From Lacticaseibacillus casei DSM 20011 = JCM 1134 = ATCC 393 (lineage in GTDB: Bacteria > Bacillota > Bacilli > Lactobacillales > Lactobacillaceae), in the NCBI RefSeq assembly GCF_000829055.1, contig NZ_AP012544.1, positions 496,001 to 560,000 of the forward strand: 64,000 nucleotides of DNA, written 5' to 3'. Both the position numbers and the translations under genes were made by a program. The notes below the pieces were generated by a model that was not told where the DNA came from, did no database searches, and saw only the letters and a program-made list of their open reading frames with translations. Shown in pieces: positions 24,395 through 32,682 of the stretch. The stretch's first letter is position 1; every line of letters begins with the position of its first letter.

Positions 24395-24568
24395 GGTTTG
24401 TATCTCATGGATACAAGCCAATCAGGTTTGTATCCATGATGGCCGTGAGTATTTCACTTGCAATTAACCGCCACATGGACGAATTCATCCATGTGGCTTT
24501 TTCTTTCCCGGGAAAAAAGTAAGAGGCCCGCCACACGGATGAGTAAATCCGGTGGCGGGTCTCTTTTT
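24395..24568 (+). promoter_or_regulatory. Attenuator with alternative hairpins and two terminators (Tyr leader)
   Basis: Segment 1 GGTTTGTATC (24395-24404) and segment 3 GGTTTGTATCC (24425-24435) compete for segment 2 GGATACAAGCC (24409-24419). TCCATGATGGC (24433-24443) can pair with segment 4 GCCACATGGA (24470-24479). Segment 4 otherwise forms a terminator with segment 5 TCCATGTGGC (24488-24497, followed by TTTTTC). Segment 5 can also pair with GCCACACGGA (24530-24539), the 5' arm of a second terminator (24523-24540 / 24547-24563, then TTTTT). The topology is the same as in the Phe leader although the sequences differ. Confidence 0.75.
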
Positions 24569-24575
24569 AGAGCAG

Positions 24576-24693
24576 AGCGAGAGCGTGGCCGGTTAGAAAC
24601 CGGAGCATAAGTGGCCTTGGGCGTGATGGTCCGGGCTTAGGCCATTGCGACCAAGGCCCTTACACGTAGACTTCTGCGTCAGTGAACGCGTTT
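24576..24693. repeat. Dispersed palindromic repeat, full copy D, inside the 5' UTR of the second binding-protein gene
   Basis: Contains GGTTAGAAACCGGAGCATAA and GGCCTTGGGCGTGATGG, then the inverse half GACCAAGGCCCTTACACGTAG and the end GTGAACGCGTTT. It sits between the second attenuator terminator (ends 24568) and the ATG at 24842, so transcripts that escape attenuation must cross it. Confidence 0.85.
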
Positions 24694-24841
24694 CAAATTA
24701 GTGTCGGCGCCTTTGCAGTGTTTTCTATATGTACTGCAAGCCAGAGCCCGACGCTGTCCTGCTCACAACCGTGCGCGGGTACCTTAACCACCCGCCCAAA
24801 CCAGCACGTCGATTCACCAAACATCTCAGGAGGAAGAAAAA

Positions 24842-25726
24842 ATGAAACTCAAACGAATCGCTGCCGTCGCAGCAACCGCACTAGCCATCATGACGTTAGT
24901 TGGCTGTGGCAAGTCAACCAAAGCCGCGGCTGACAAGAGTCAGGTAAAGGTCGGCGTTTTACAGCTCATTGACCAACAGGCTTTAACTGCGGCCCGCAAA
25001 GGTTTTACGGACGAACTTGCTAAGGCCGGTTACAAAGGCAATAAGATCAAGCTGGATTACGTCAATGCCCAAGGCGACCAATCGAATCTTCAAACCATGA
25101 GTCAGCGTCTTGCCCGCGACAAGAATGATCTTAACTTGGCCATTGCGACTCCCGCTGCTCAAGCGTTGCAAAAGGCGGATACCAAAACGCCAATGCTGTT
25201 TACGGCGATCACTGATCCTAAGTCAGCTGGATTAGTCACTAATCCAGAGAAACCAAATAAGAATGCCACCGGCGTCACCGATAAAGTCGATGTGGCGGGC
25301 CAGATCAAGTTTATTCATAAGGTCTTTCCGAAGGCCAAAAAGATCGGCCTACTCTTCAACGCCGCGGAGCAAAACTCGCAAGTTCAAGTTAAGCTAGCCA
25401 GAGCTGCGATTAAGAAGCTCGGGCTGACAGCCGTTGAAAAAACGGCAGCGACAACCAATGATGTTGAGCAAAGTGCATCGGCATTGATGAAACAAAGCGA
25501 TGTCATCTACATTCCAACCGACAACACGATGGCAGCTTCCATGGCGACGATCGGTAAAGTCAGCACCAAAGAAAAGATTCCCGTGGTTCCGGCAGACGCG
25601 ACCATGGTTAAGCTGGCTGGAGTTGCCACTGTGGGCATCAACTACGAAGATCTTGGCAAGCAAACCGGCAAACTAGCCGTGCAGTTGCTGAAGGGTAAGA
25701 AGGTTAAAGATTTGTCGGTTGAATAA
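24842..25726 (+). CDS. trpX: ABC transporter substrate-binding lipoprotein (TrpX family), second copy, C-terminally truncated
   Basis: 294 aa. Lipoprotein signal with lipobox LVGC at about residue 22. A periplasmic-binding-type fold with KVGVLQLIDQQALTAARKGF, DLNLAIATPAAQALQKAD, ATPMLFTAITDPKSAGLV-like and VIYIPTDNTMAASMATIG motifs typical of the ABC_sub_bind (PF04392)/TrpX family. The ATG at 24842 has AGGAGGAAG upstream. The stop is a TAA (25724-25726) in LSVE-stop-PSKTRLVINP; the same frame continues 27 more codons to 25810 with normal family-like sequence, so the last 28 residues are lost by a nonsense change (probably a Lys or Gln codon). The truncated protein may or may not still bind its ligand, inferred to be an aromatic amino acid. 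Confidence 0.88.
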   Translation: MKLKRIAAVAATALAIMTLVGCGKSTKAAADKSQVKVGVLQLIDQQALTAARKGFTDELAKAGYKGNKIKLDYVNAQGDQSNLQTMSQRLARDKNDLNLAIATPAAQALQKADTKTPMLFTAITDPKSAGLVTNPEKPNKNATGVTDKVDVAGQIKFIHKVFPKAKKIGLLFNAAEQNSQVQVKLARAAIKKLGLTAVEKTAATTNDVEQSASALMKQSDVIYIPTDNTMAASMATIGKVSTKEKIPVVPADATMVKLAGVATVGINYEDLGKQTGKLAVQLLKGKKVKDLSVE

Positions 25727-25841
25727 CCATCCAAGACGCGATTGGTGATTAATCCGGAACGGATGCGGCAATTCGGGCTGACAAAAGCCATGTTAGAAGA
25801 AGCAGAATAAACAAACGATTTAAAAAACGAGGGGATTCGTT

Positions 25842-26813
25842 ATGGACATTGTGACATCGAGTATTGCCCAAGGATTATTATGGTCGGTTATGGCAATCGG
25901 CGTGTATCTGACTTTTCGTATTTTAGACATTGCAGATATGACAGCAGAAGGGAGTTTTCCTTTAGGGGCAGCGATTACCGCCCATGCCATTGTATCGGGG
26001 ACAGGACCGATTGTGGCAACACTAATGGGATTTGTTGGTGGCGCTTCAGCTGGGGCAGTTTCCGGATTTTTGACCACCAAGCTGCATATTCCGGATTTGT
26101 TAACCGGTATTTTGACGATGACGGGCTTATATTCGGTGAACCTGTTCATTATGGGCAAGGCGAATATCAGCTTAATTGGCACCGTCAAAACAGTTTTCAA
26201 TTTGACTGACAGCGGTGACGCGACGACGATCGGCATCATGGTTGGGGCGATCGTGGTAGCAATGGTCATCGGCATCTTGGTGTTCTTTTTCCATACTGAA
26301 ATGGGATTAGCGGCGGCCGCAGTTGGTAACAATCAGGATATGGCGGCGGCGAATGGGATTAACAATGACGCCATGAAGATCATCATTTATATGCTAAGCA
26401 ACGGGCTCATTGCCTTGTCGGGCAGTCTCATGGCGCAAACCAATGGCTATGCCGACTTATCGATGGGGATTGGCACGATTGTCATCGCCCTTGCTGCCAT
26501 TATCATTTCAGAGATTCTGGTTCGCGGCGTCCCGCTGTGGGCCCGGTTGTTGATGATCATTGTCGGTGCTGTGATTTATCGGTTGATTATTGCGGTGGTA
26601 TTGGACATGGGCGTGGATCCGAACTACTTGCGCTTCTTCTACGCACTTATGTTGACGGTCTTCCTGTCCTTGCCATTACTGAAGAAGAAACTTTTCCAAC
26701 TAAAAGTGCGGCATGGCAATCGGCGTCCGGTCAAGCAAAGTCAGACAACGACATCAAAGGCGGCAGAAACGATGACCGTTTCGCCGCTGGAACAGCAAAA
26801 GGAGGCGCGGTAA
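25842..26813 (+). CDS. trpY: ABC transporter permease (TrpY family)
   Basis: 323 aa integral membrane protein with about eight to nine helices, of the BPD_transp_2 (LivH-like) group that partners PF04392 binding proteins. It starts MDIVTSSIAQGLLWSVMAIG; conserved blocks are FRILDIADMTAEGSFPLGAA, IPDLLTGILTMTGLYSVNLF and NGLIALSGSLMAQTNGYADL. A hydrophilic C-terminal tail of about 35 residues follows the last helix. ATG 25842 follows GAGGGG. One base separates its stop from the ATPase gene. It would form the transmembrane pore for the amino acid delivered by the upstream lipoproteins. Confidence 0.9.
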   Translation: MDIVTSSIAQGLLWSVMAIGVYLTFRILDIADMTAEGSFPLGAAITAHAIVSGTGPIVATLMGFVGGASAGAVSGFLTTKLHIPDLLTGILTMTGLYSVNLFIMGKANISLIGTVKTVFNLTDSGDATTIGIMVGAIVVAMVIGILVFFFHTEMGLAAAAVGNNQDMAAANGINNDAMKIIIYMLSNGLIALSGSLMAQTNGYADLSMGIGTIVIALAAIIISEILVRGVPLWARLLMIIVGAVIYRLIIAVVLDMGVDPNYLRFFYALMLTVFLSLPLLKKKLFQLKVRHGNRRPVKQSQTTTSKAAETMTVSPLEQQKEAR

Positions 26814-26814
26814 G

Positions 26815-27618
26815 ATGGCAGTTCTTGAAGTACACGGTTTGCATCAGTATTTTGAACAGGGAACCGTCAATAAAAACCACGCATTGAAGGGTATTGACTT
26901 GAGCCTGGAACGTGGCGAGTTTGTGGCGATTATCGGAGGTAACGGCGCGGGCAAATCCACGTTACTTAACAGTATTGCCGGTACCTTGCCAGTTAATCAG
27001 GGACAGATTCTCATTGACGGCAAAGACGTGACCTACCAAAACGTTGCCAAGCGTGCTAAATTAATTGCCCGGGTTTTCCAGGATCCCCGATCAGGCACGG
27101 CTTCGTTGTTGACGATTGAACAGAATCTGGCTTTGGCGGAAAAACGCGGTGATTGGCGCAACTTTTGGGCGAGTGGCGTGAAGCGGCGCGATCGCCAACA
27201 CTTTCAAGAGAAACTTGCGACACTGGGATTGGGACTGGAGAAGCGATTAGGTGCTGAGATGGGCCTGCTTTCCGGCGGTCAACGTCAGGCGGTCACGTTG
27301 TTAATGGCGACGCTGAAAAAGCCGGCGCTGTTGCTGCTAGATGAACACACGGCAGCGCTTGATCCGCAAACCAGCGCAACCGTCATGGCGTTGACCGATC
27401 AGATGGTAAGAGCGCAGAAGATCACCACGTTGATGATCACCCATAACATGGCGAGTGCCTTGAAATATGGCGATCGGCTGATCATGCTGGACCATGGCGA
27501 AATTGCTGTGGATGTCCGCGGTGAGGAAAAGCAAAATCTGACGGTTGAAGACTTGCTGACGCTGTTCAAAGAACGCAGCGGGCAGGAGTTTGCTGATGAT
27601 GCGGTTTTATTAAGTTAA
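26815..27618 (+). CDS. trpZ: ABC transporter ATP-binding protein (TrpZ family)
   Basis: 267 aa. Walker A GGNGAGKSTLLNSIAG, Q-loop around RVFQDPRSGT, signature LLSGGQRQAVTLLMATLK, Walker B ALLLLDEHTAALDP and switch His in TTLMITHNMASAL. These are complete and well spaced. It is the nucleotide-binding subunit for the permease encoded immediately upstream (1-nt gap). AAGGAGGCG in the permease 3' end is the ribosome binding site. The last gene of the operon, followed by a strong terminator. Confidence 0.92.
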   Translation: MAVLEVHGLHQYFEQGTVNKNHALKGIDLSLERGEFVAIIGGNGAGKSTLLNSIAGTLPVNQGQILIDGKDVTYQNVAKRAKLIARVFQDPRSGTASLLTIEQNLALAEKRGDWRNFWASGVKRRDRQHFQEKLATLGLGLEKRLGAEMGLLSGGQRQAVTLLMATLKKPALLLLDEHTAALDPQTSATVMALTDQMVRAQKITTLMITHNMASALKYGDRLIMLDHGEIAVDVRGEEKQNLTVEDLLTLFKERSGQEFADDAVLLS

Positions 27619-27673
27619 TGGTTTGGATGTGAACCAGCTAGTTAGTGAGTGAGTGCTAAAAAGTGGCTTAATT

Positions 27674-27728
27674 GAAAAGACACCTGAATTCCCAACACGT
27701 CTATCGTTGGGAGTCCAGGTGCTTTTTA
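27674..27728. terminator. Terminator between convergent ABC ATPase and MDR genes
   Basis: AAAAGACACCTGAATTCCCAAC folds onto GTTGGGAGTCCAGGTGCTTTTT; A and T runs on both sides allow action in both directions. Confidence 0.88.
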
Positions 27729-27766
27729 ATTTTGACAGATAGCTGACTTTGCTCCTCTAAATATTC

Positions 27767-28726
27767 TCAAGCCATACTAACAACCGTTCTGACTGGATGG
27801 TGCGTAAAGTGGTTGTTTAACGCTTGCGGAAGATCAGCTAGGTTGATTTTTTGGAAGGGAACAGGGTTTAACTTTGCCAGCGCCGTCCATGCTTCTTGAC
27901 GTAATTCATTCGGGGCGCTGACGGAATCCACGCCTAACCAGCTAATATTCCGTAAGATAAACGGAAAGACTGTTAGCGGCAAGGAAGTACCGGCCGCGTT
28001 GCCGCATAACGCGACTGCACCGTTGTAGCGCATGCTTGGCAGTAGACTGGACGTGAAGCTGCCGCCGAGTGGATCAATGGCGTAATCAAATTGTTGGCGG
28101 CTCAGGGCTTTGCCTTTTGGTAATTCGTCTAACGCCAAGGTTGCGGTGGCTCCCAGATCGCGAACTTGCTGTTGCTGATCAGGGGTGCGCACAACCGCAA
28201 TTCGATTTGAAAATCCGGCATTTTCTAACAATTGTAAGGCAATGCTACCGACGCCACCCGTTGCGCCGCCCACTAAGATCTGGGGATTTTGTTCTGGCGT
28301 CATGCCAGCTTGCATCAACGCATTGACGCATAATGCTGCCGTTAACCCTGCCGTCCCGAATGCCATGGCCGTTTCAAGCGTCATGTTCGGCGGTAGTGGC
28401 ATGGCCCAACTTGCCGGGATGCGGGCATATTGGGCATAACCGCCGCCTTGACTGACGCCTAAGCCATGGCCGGTTGCCAGAATCTGATCGCCTTTTTTAA
28501 ATTGCGGATCCTGACTAGCTACAACCGTGCCGCTGAGATCAATACCGAGAGTTTGCGGGTATTGCCGAATAATTTGGTTGTGCGGCTGGTAAGCTAAGGC
28601 ATCTTTATAATTAATGTCTGAATAAGCGACGCGGATTAAAAGTTCGCCCGCGGACAGATCATCTGTGGTGATCGTTTGTAGTGTCGCTTTTTGGCCGTCG
28701 TGAATGAATGCTTGAAAGAACTGCAT
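27767..28726 (-). CDS. Quinone oxidoreductase-like MDR protein (YhdH/AcuI/YhfP family)
   Basis: 319 aa, the normal length. Zinc-free medium-chain dehydrogenase/reductase. The N-terminus has SDINYKDALAY, as in acryloyl-CoA reductase-like YhdH proteins, followed by LGIDLSGTVV. The Rossmann motif is VGGATGGVGSIALQLL and DYAIDPLGGS follows. ATG 28726 has CGAGGGGG upstream. It is a monocistronic minus-strand gene sharing a terminator with the ABC operon. It probably uses NADPH; the physiological substrate (quinone or acryloyl-CoA-like enoyl compound) cannot be decided here. Confidence 0.9.
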   Translation of the reverse strand: MQFFQAFIHDGQKATLQTITTDDLSAGELLIRVAYSDINYKDALAYQPHNQIIRQYPQTLGIDLSGTVVASQDPQFKKGDQILATGHGLGVSQGGGYAQYARIPASWAMPLPPNMTLETAMAFGTAGLTAALCVNALMQAGMTPEQNPQILVGGATGGVGSIALQLLENAGFSNRIAVVRTPDQQQQVRDLGATATLALDELPKGKALSRQQFDYAIDPLGGSFTSSLLPSMRYNGAVALCGNAAGTSLPLTVFPFILRNISWLGVDSVSAPNELRQEAWTALAKLNPVPFQKINLADLPQALNNHFTHHPVRTVVSMA

Positions 28727-28813
28727 CGAGCTACCCCCTCGTAATAAGAATCACATCTATGCTCAATTATTAACTAAATCATAGCAGTTTCATTCGTAAT
28801 AACCAAACGCTCG

Positions 28814-31459
28814 TTATTCGTTGTCGCTAACCAGATTCGGTTGGTGCCAGGCCGCCAGTTCGTGCCGATGCTGCCAACGTTTGTAGCTTTCGACAATCAG
28901 CATTGGTAACCAGACGGCTACGAACACAATAAGCCACTGGCTGAGAGTTAAAGGAGCCAGCTGGAAGATTTGTTGAAACGGTTGAAGGATTGCTAGCAGC
29001 AGAATGATCGCCATGGTCCCCAATAGGCTGACGGTTAAAATCGGATTACTGGTCAAAGCAGTCCGGTTGAGCCGCGCCCGGGTTTTGATCGGGAAGACAT
29101 CAAGCATGGAGCCAATCGCCAAAGTCAGGAAGAGCATGGTCATGCCGACAATCGGTTGATCAGGGCTGACAACGAATCGCCCGATCGCATAGATACCGAG
29201 GATCAGTCCCACATAAGTCACCGTGCGCACAGCGACGCGTTTGCCGAGGCCATTGGCAAAAATACTGGCTTTTTTAGGAATCGGCTTGAGGTGCATGATG
29301 CCGGGTTCAGCCAGTTCGCGGCTCAGGAAGAATCCCGGGATCCCGTCGGCAAGCACGTTGACAATCAACAGTTGTTCCGGTGTCATCACGGCGCCCCAGC
29401 CGATTAAAACGGCGATTAGCATGGTGAAAATTTGGGCGAAATTGACGGAAATCAGAAATTCAACGGCTTTGAGAATATTTTGGTAAACTGTTCGTCCTTG
29501 CGCCACCGCGTCGATAATCGTAGCAAAGTTGTCGTCGGTCAAAATCATATCGGCCGCGTTTTTCGCCACGTCAGTTCCGGTGATGCCCATCGCAATGCCG
29601 CCGTCTGCAGCTTTCAGCGCTGGCGCATCGTTGACCCCGTCACCGGTCATGGCGACAACGGCTTGTTGCTGTTGCCAGGCTTTCACAATGCGAATTTTGT
29701 CACTCGGGGTCGTGCGGGCAAAAACGCGAATCTGGTGAATGGTGGCAGCTAAGGTTTCATCACTCATTTGGTTTAACTCGTGACCGGTAATCGCGCGGTG
29801 ACTGCCATCAAGAATCCCGATATCCCGGGCAATGGCGGTGGCAGTGTCAAGGTGGTCACCCGTAATCATCACGGTGACAATCCCGGCATCTTTTGCAGCT
29901 TGAATCGCAGCCGGAACTTCCGGGCGCGGCGGATCGATCAGCCCAATGAGCCCCAGTGGCTGAACCTCTGTAAGCTGATTCTCCCAATCAGCTCCGGGAT
30001 CGGCTGTGAATTCTTGGTAGCCGGCAGCTAGGACGCGCAATGCCTGTCCTGTCATCTGATCATGAACCTCAGTGGCTTCGGTTTGCCAATCCGGCGCTGA
30101 AAAGGCAATCCGATCCACAGCGCCTTTAATAATAGCAAGATAGTGGCCTTCCGGAGTGCGGTGTAACGTCGCCATGGTCTTTTTAGCTGATGAAAAAGGG
30201 GCCTCAGCGATGCGTGGGTAACGGGTTTCAAGATCGTCGCGGCTTAAGCCATAGTGGGCAAGCAACCGCATAATGGCCAGCTCGGTGGCGTCACCGATGT
30301 CTGGTTCGTCCTGATCGGTTAACTTGGCGTTGGTGGCGAGTCCTAAATAGGATAGAAAACGGCGCGCGTCAGTCGTTAGCGGTTCGGCTGTAGCCTTTTG
30401 AATATTAGGCTGCCCGAATGACCAAAAATGCGTCACGGTCATCTTATTTTGCGTTAAGGTACCGGTTTTGTCCGAGGCGATGACGTTGACATTGCCGATG
30501 GTTTCGACTGCGGTAACTTGACGAATGATCGCGCGGCGCTTGGCCATTTTCTGAACACCGTGTGTCAGACTCAAGGTGACAATGACCGGCAATGTTTCCG
30601 GAACTGCCGCGATGGCTAAGCTGACACCAAGCATTAGACTGTCTGCCAAAGTTTCCTGATGATACAGCATGGCTAATAACATGGTTAACGCGCCGCCTAA
30701 AACTGCAACTAATGATAGCCGTTTGCCAAGTGCGTCGAGCCGTTTAGCGAGTGGAGTGACCTGCTTTTTGGTTTGGTTTAATAGCGAGGCAATTTTTCCC
30801 AGTTCGGTATTCATCCCAGTCGCCGTGACGATCGCGGTTGCTTTTCCGCTGGTAATTGCGGTGCCGGAAAAAATGCAGTTAGCCGCATCGCCGAGATTTT
30901 CAGGAACTTCAGCTAATGGGGCAGCTGATTTAGCAACAGATTCGCTTTCGCCGGTTAAAACGGCTTCGTCTGCTTCAAGTTCCTGACTTTCAATCAGCCG
31001 GACATCTGCAGCAACGGCATCGCCAGCATTGAGCAGCATTAAGTCACCTGGAACTAAATCCGCCGCTTGAATGGTTTGCGTTTTATCATCGCGAATCACG
31101 GTAACAGTGTGAACAGTCATGGCTTTTAACGCAGCCAATGCTTTTTCGGCGCTGTGTTCCTGATATAAGGCAATGACAACGTTTAAGATCACAATACTGC
31201 CAATGACAATCGTCTTGGTCCAGTTACTGTCCGTCGTCAATGCAAGATAAGCGGATAGGCCGACAGCAAAGAGCAAGATCAATGACGTGATATCGCTGAG
31301 GTGGTGGGCGATTTGCCGAAACAAGCTAGGCTTTTTGGCAGCGGTCAATTGATTGGAACCATTTTGTTGCCGGTGTTTGACAACTGTGTCAGTTGTCAGA
31401 CCGGTGGTGAGGTTAGTGTCAAATTCAGCGGCCAAATCGCTCGGCGTCAGAAGTGTCAA
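28814..31459 (-). CDS. P-type cation-transporting ATPase (P2A, Ca2+-type); start region disrupted
   Basis: 881 aa from a TTG at 31459. Order of motifs: N-terminal cation_ATPase_N domain, actuator TGES (EAVLTGESESVAK), PETLP in TM4 (AVPETLPVIVTLSL), phosphorylation site ASDKTGTLTQNKMTV, KGA nucleotide motif (IIKGAVDR), hinge TGDGVNDAPALKAADGG, and C-terminal cation_ATPase_C helices. This fits PMR1/SERCA-like pumps exporting Ca2+ (or Mn2+). The natural start is probably the ATG at 31478-31480 with AAAGGA upstream, but its frame reads MPTTT then TAA (31463-31465), followed after one codon by the TTG used here. Expression would need reinitiation at that TTG, which lacks its own ribosome binding site. 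Confidence 0.88.
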   Translation of the reverse strand: MTLLTPSDLAAEFDTNLTTGLTTDTVVKHRQQNGSNQLTAAKKPSLFRQIAHHLSDITSLILLFAVGLSAYLALTTDSNWTKTIVIGSIVILNVVIALYQEHSAEKALAALKAMTVHTVTVIRDDKTQTIQAADLVPGDLMLLNAGDAVAADVRLIESQELEADEAVLTGESESVAKSAAPLAEVPENLGDAANCIFSGTAITSGKATAIVTATGMNTELGKIASLLNQTKKQVTPLAKRLDALGKRLSLVAVLGGALTMLLAMLYHQETLADSLMLGVSLAIAAVPETLPVIVTLSLTHGVQKMAKRRAIIRQVTAVETIGNVNVIASDKTGTLTQNKMTVTHFWSFGQPNIQKATAEPLTTDARRFLSYLGLATNAKLTDQDEPDIGDATELAIMRLLAHYGLSRDDLETRYPRIAEAPFSSAKKTMATLHRTPEGHYLAIIKGAVDRIAFSAPDWQTEATEVHDQMTGQALRVLAAGYQEFTADPGADWENQLTEVQPLGLIGLIDPPRPEVPAAIQAAKDAGIVTVMITGDHLDTATAIARDIGILDGSHRAITGHELNQMSDETLAATIHQIRVFARTTPSDKIRIVKAWQQQQAVVAMTGDGVNDAPALKAADGGIAMGITGTDVAKNAADMILTDDNFATIIDAVAQGRTVYQNILKAVEFLISVNFAQIFTMLIAVLIGWGAVMTPEQLLIVNVLADGIPGFFLSRELAEPGIMHLKPIPKKASIFANGLGKRVAVRTVTYVGLILGIYAIGRFVVSPDQPIVGMTMLFLTLAIGSMLDVFPIKTRARLNRTALTSNPILTVSLLGTMAIILLLAILQPFQQIFQLAPLTLSQWLIVFVAVWLPMLIVESYKRWQHRHELAAWHQPNLVSDNE

Positions 31460-31574
31460 GGCTTAGGTCGTTGTTGGCATACACTCAGTCCTTTCTGGGT
31501 TGGGTGGGTCATGTCAATACTTACTTATAATAACCGTAACATGACAAAGTGTCGTCTGTAAAATTTTGAATCGG

Positions 31575-31609
31575 CACGCCGGTTTCTAACCGGGCTGGGT
31601 CACGCTCAC
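31575..31609. repeat. Half copy of the dispersed repeat
   Basis: CGCCGGTTTCTAACCGGGC...CACGCTCAC matches the left half (reverse orientation) of the full copies; the other half is absent. It abuts the terminator at 31616. Confidence 0.6.
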
Positions 31610-31613
31610 AAAA

Positions 31614-31653
31614 ACAGGACTGCCGAGTGATGACCAGCAGTCCTGTTTTATCA
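31614..31653 (-). terminator. Terminator of the GtrA/GT39/GT2 operon
   Basis: AACAGGACTGC and GCAGTCCTGTT form an 11-bp stem with U runs in both directions; it lies 20 bp after the GT2 stop. Confidence 0.88.
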
Positions 31654-31672
31654 ATGGTGAATAGAGCTTTCT

Positions 31673-32650
31673 TTAGTTTTGCAACGCATGATAGCGATAA
31701 TGCGGCTGTTGCGCTGCTTGGGTTTTGAAGCCATAGGTGTCGGCAACGATGTAAAGCGGTCGATGGCGACTTTCGGCAAACATTCTGCCGATGTAATTGC
31801 CAAGTAGTCCGATCGTGAAGGTCACGCCGGCGCCGACAAAGAAGGTGGCACTAATGACCCAAGTCAATAAACTGAGGCGGCCGAGGAGAAGGTTGACGAA
31901 GGTGGTGGCAACGGCTATTAAGAGGAAGAAGCCACTTAACCAGTTGGCAATCGTCAAAGGGACAGTCGAGAAGCTGGTGATGCCATTCATGGCAAGATGC
32001 AGCATTTTCCGCAACGGATAGTGGGTTTTACCAGCCGTGCGTTCTTGCCGATCGTATTCTACGGCGACTTGTTTATAGCCGACCCATGAGACCATGCCGC
32101 GAACATACGGATCTTGTTCGTTCATTTGTTTTAAAACGTTGACAACACGACGGTCCATGAGTCGAAAGTCGCCGGTGTCAACCGGAATATCGATACTCGT
32201 AACAGCTTTCAGCACCCGATAAAATGTTTCGGCGGTCAGCTTTTTAAACCAGGTTTCACCGCTGCGTTTGCGGCGCTTACCGTAAACAACATCATAGCCT
32301 TCCCGCCAGCGCGCCAGCATTTCGGGAATCACGCGGGGCGGATCCTGCAAGTCAGCGTCCATGACGACAACCGCGTCACCGCTGGCGTAACGGATGCCGG
32401 CCGTAATCGCCAGTTGATGGCCAAAGTTGCGTGAAAAATCCACCAGCCGAATCGTCGGGTTTTTGGCCACAGCAGCTCTTATCTGATCGGCGCTATCGTC
32501 GGTCGAGCCGTCGTTGACAAAAATGAGCTCATATCGTTCCGGTCTTGCACGGACGTAATTAGCCAATTCCTTGATCGTCTCACCGATACCGGCGCTTTCG
32601 TTATAGACTGGCAAAACGATTGAGATGAAGGGATCCTTTTCTTGTCGCAT
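31673..32650 (-). CDS. Family 2 glycosyltransferase (GtrB/DPM1-like, polyprenyl-phosphate sugar synthase)
   Basis: 325 aa. An N-terminal GT-A domain has ISIVLPVYNESAGIGETI, FVNDGSTDDS and VVMDADLQDPP (DxD metal-binding site). Two C-terminal membrane helices (LSGFFLLIAVATTFVNLL and SATFFVGAGVTFTIGLLG) anchor it to the cytoplasmic face. This architecture is that of GtrB/CsbB enzymes that load a sugar onto undecaprenyl phosphate. Third gene of the gtrA-GT39-GT2 operon on the minus strand (32 bp after GT39). AAAGGAGA lies upstream of the ATG. Probably supplies the lipid-linked sugar used by the GT39 protein. Confidence 0.93.
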   Translation of the reverse strand: MRQEKDPFISIVLPVYNESAGIGETIKELANYVRARPERYELIFVNDGSTDDSADQIRAAVAKNPTIRLVDFSRNFGHQLAITAGIRYASGDAVVVMDADLQDPPRVIPEMLARWREGYDVVYGKRRKRSGETWFKKLTAETFYRVLKAVTSIDIPVDTGDFRLMDRRVVNVLKQMNEQDPYVRGMVSWVGYKQVAVEYDRQERTAGKTHYPLRKMLHLAMNGITSFSTVPLTIANWLSGFFLLIAVATTFVNLLLGRLSLLTWVISATFFVGAGVTFTIGLLGNYIGRMFAESRHRPLYIVADTYGFKTQAAQQPHYRYHALQN

Positions 32651-32682
32651 AGCGCATCTTCTCCTTTCAAAATGATAATGGG

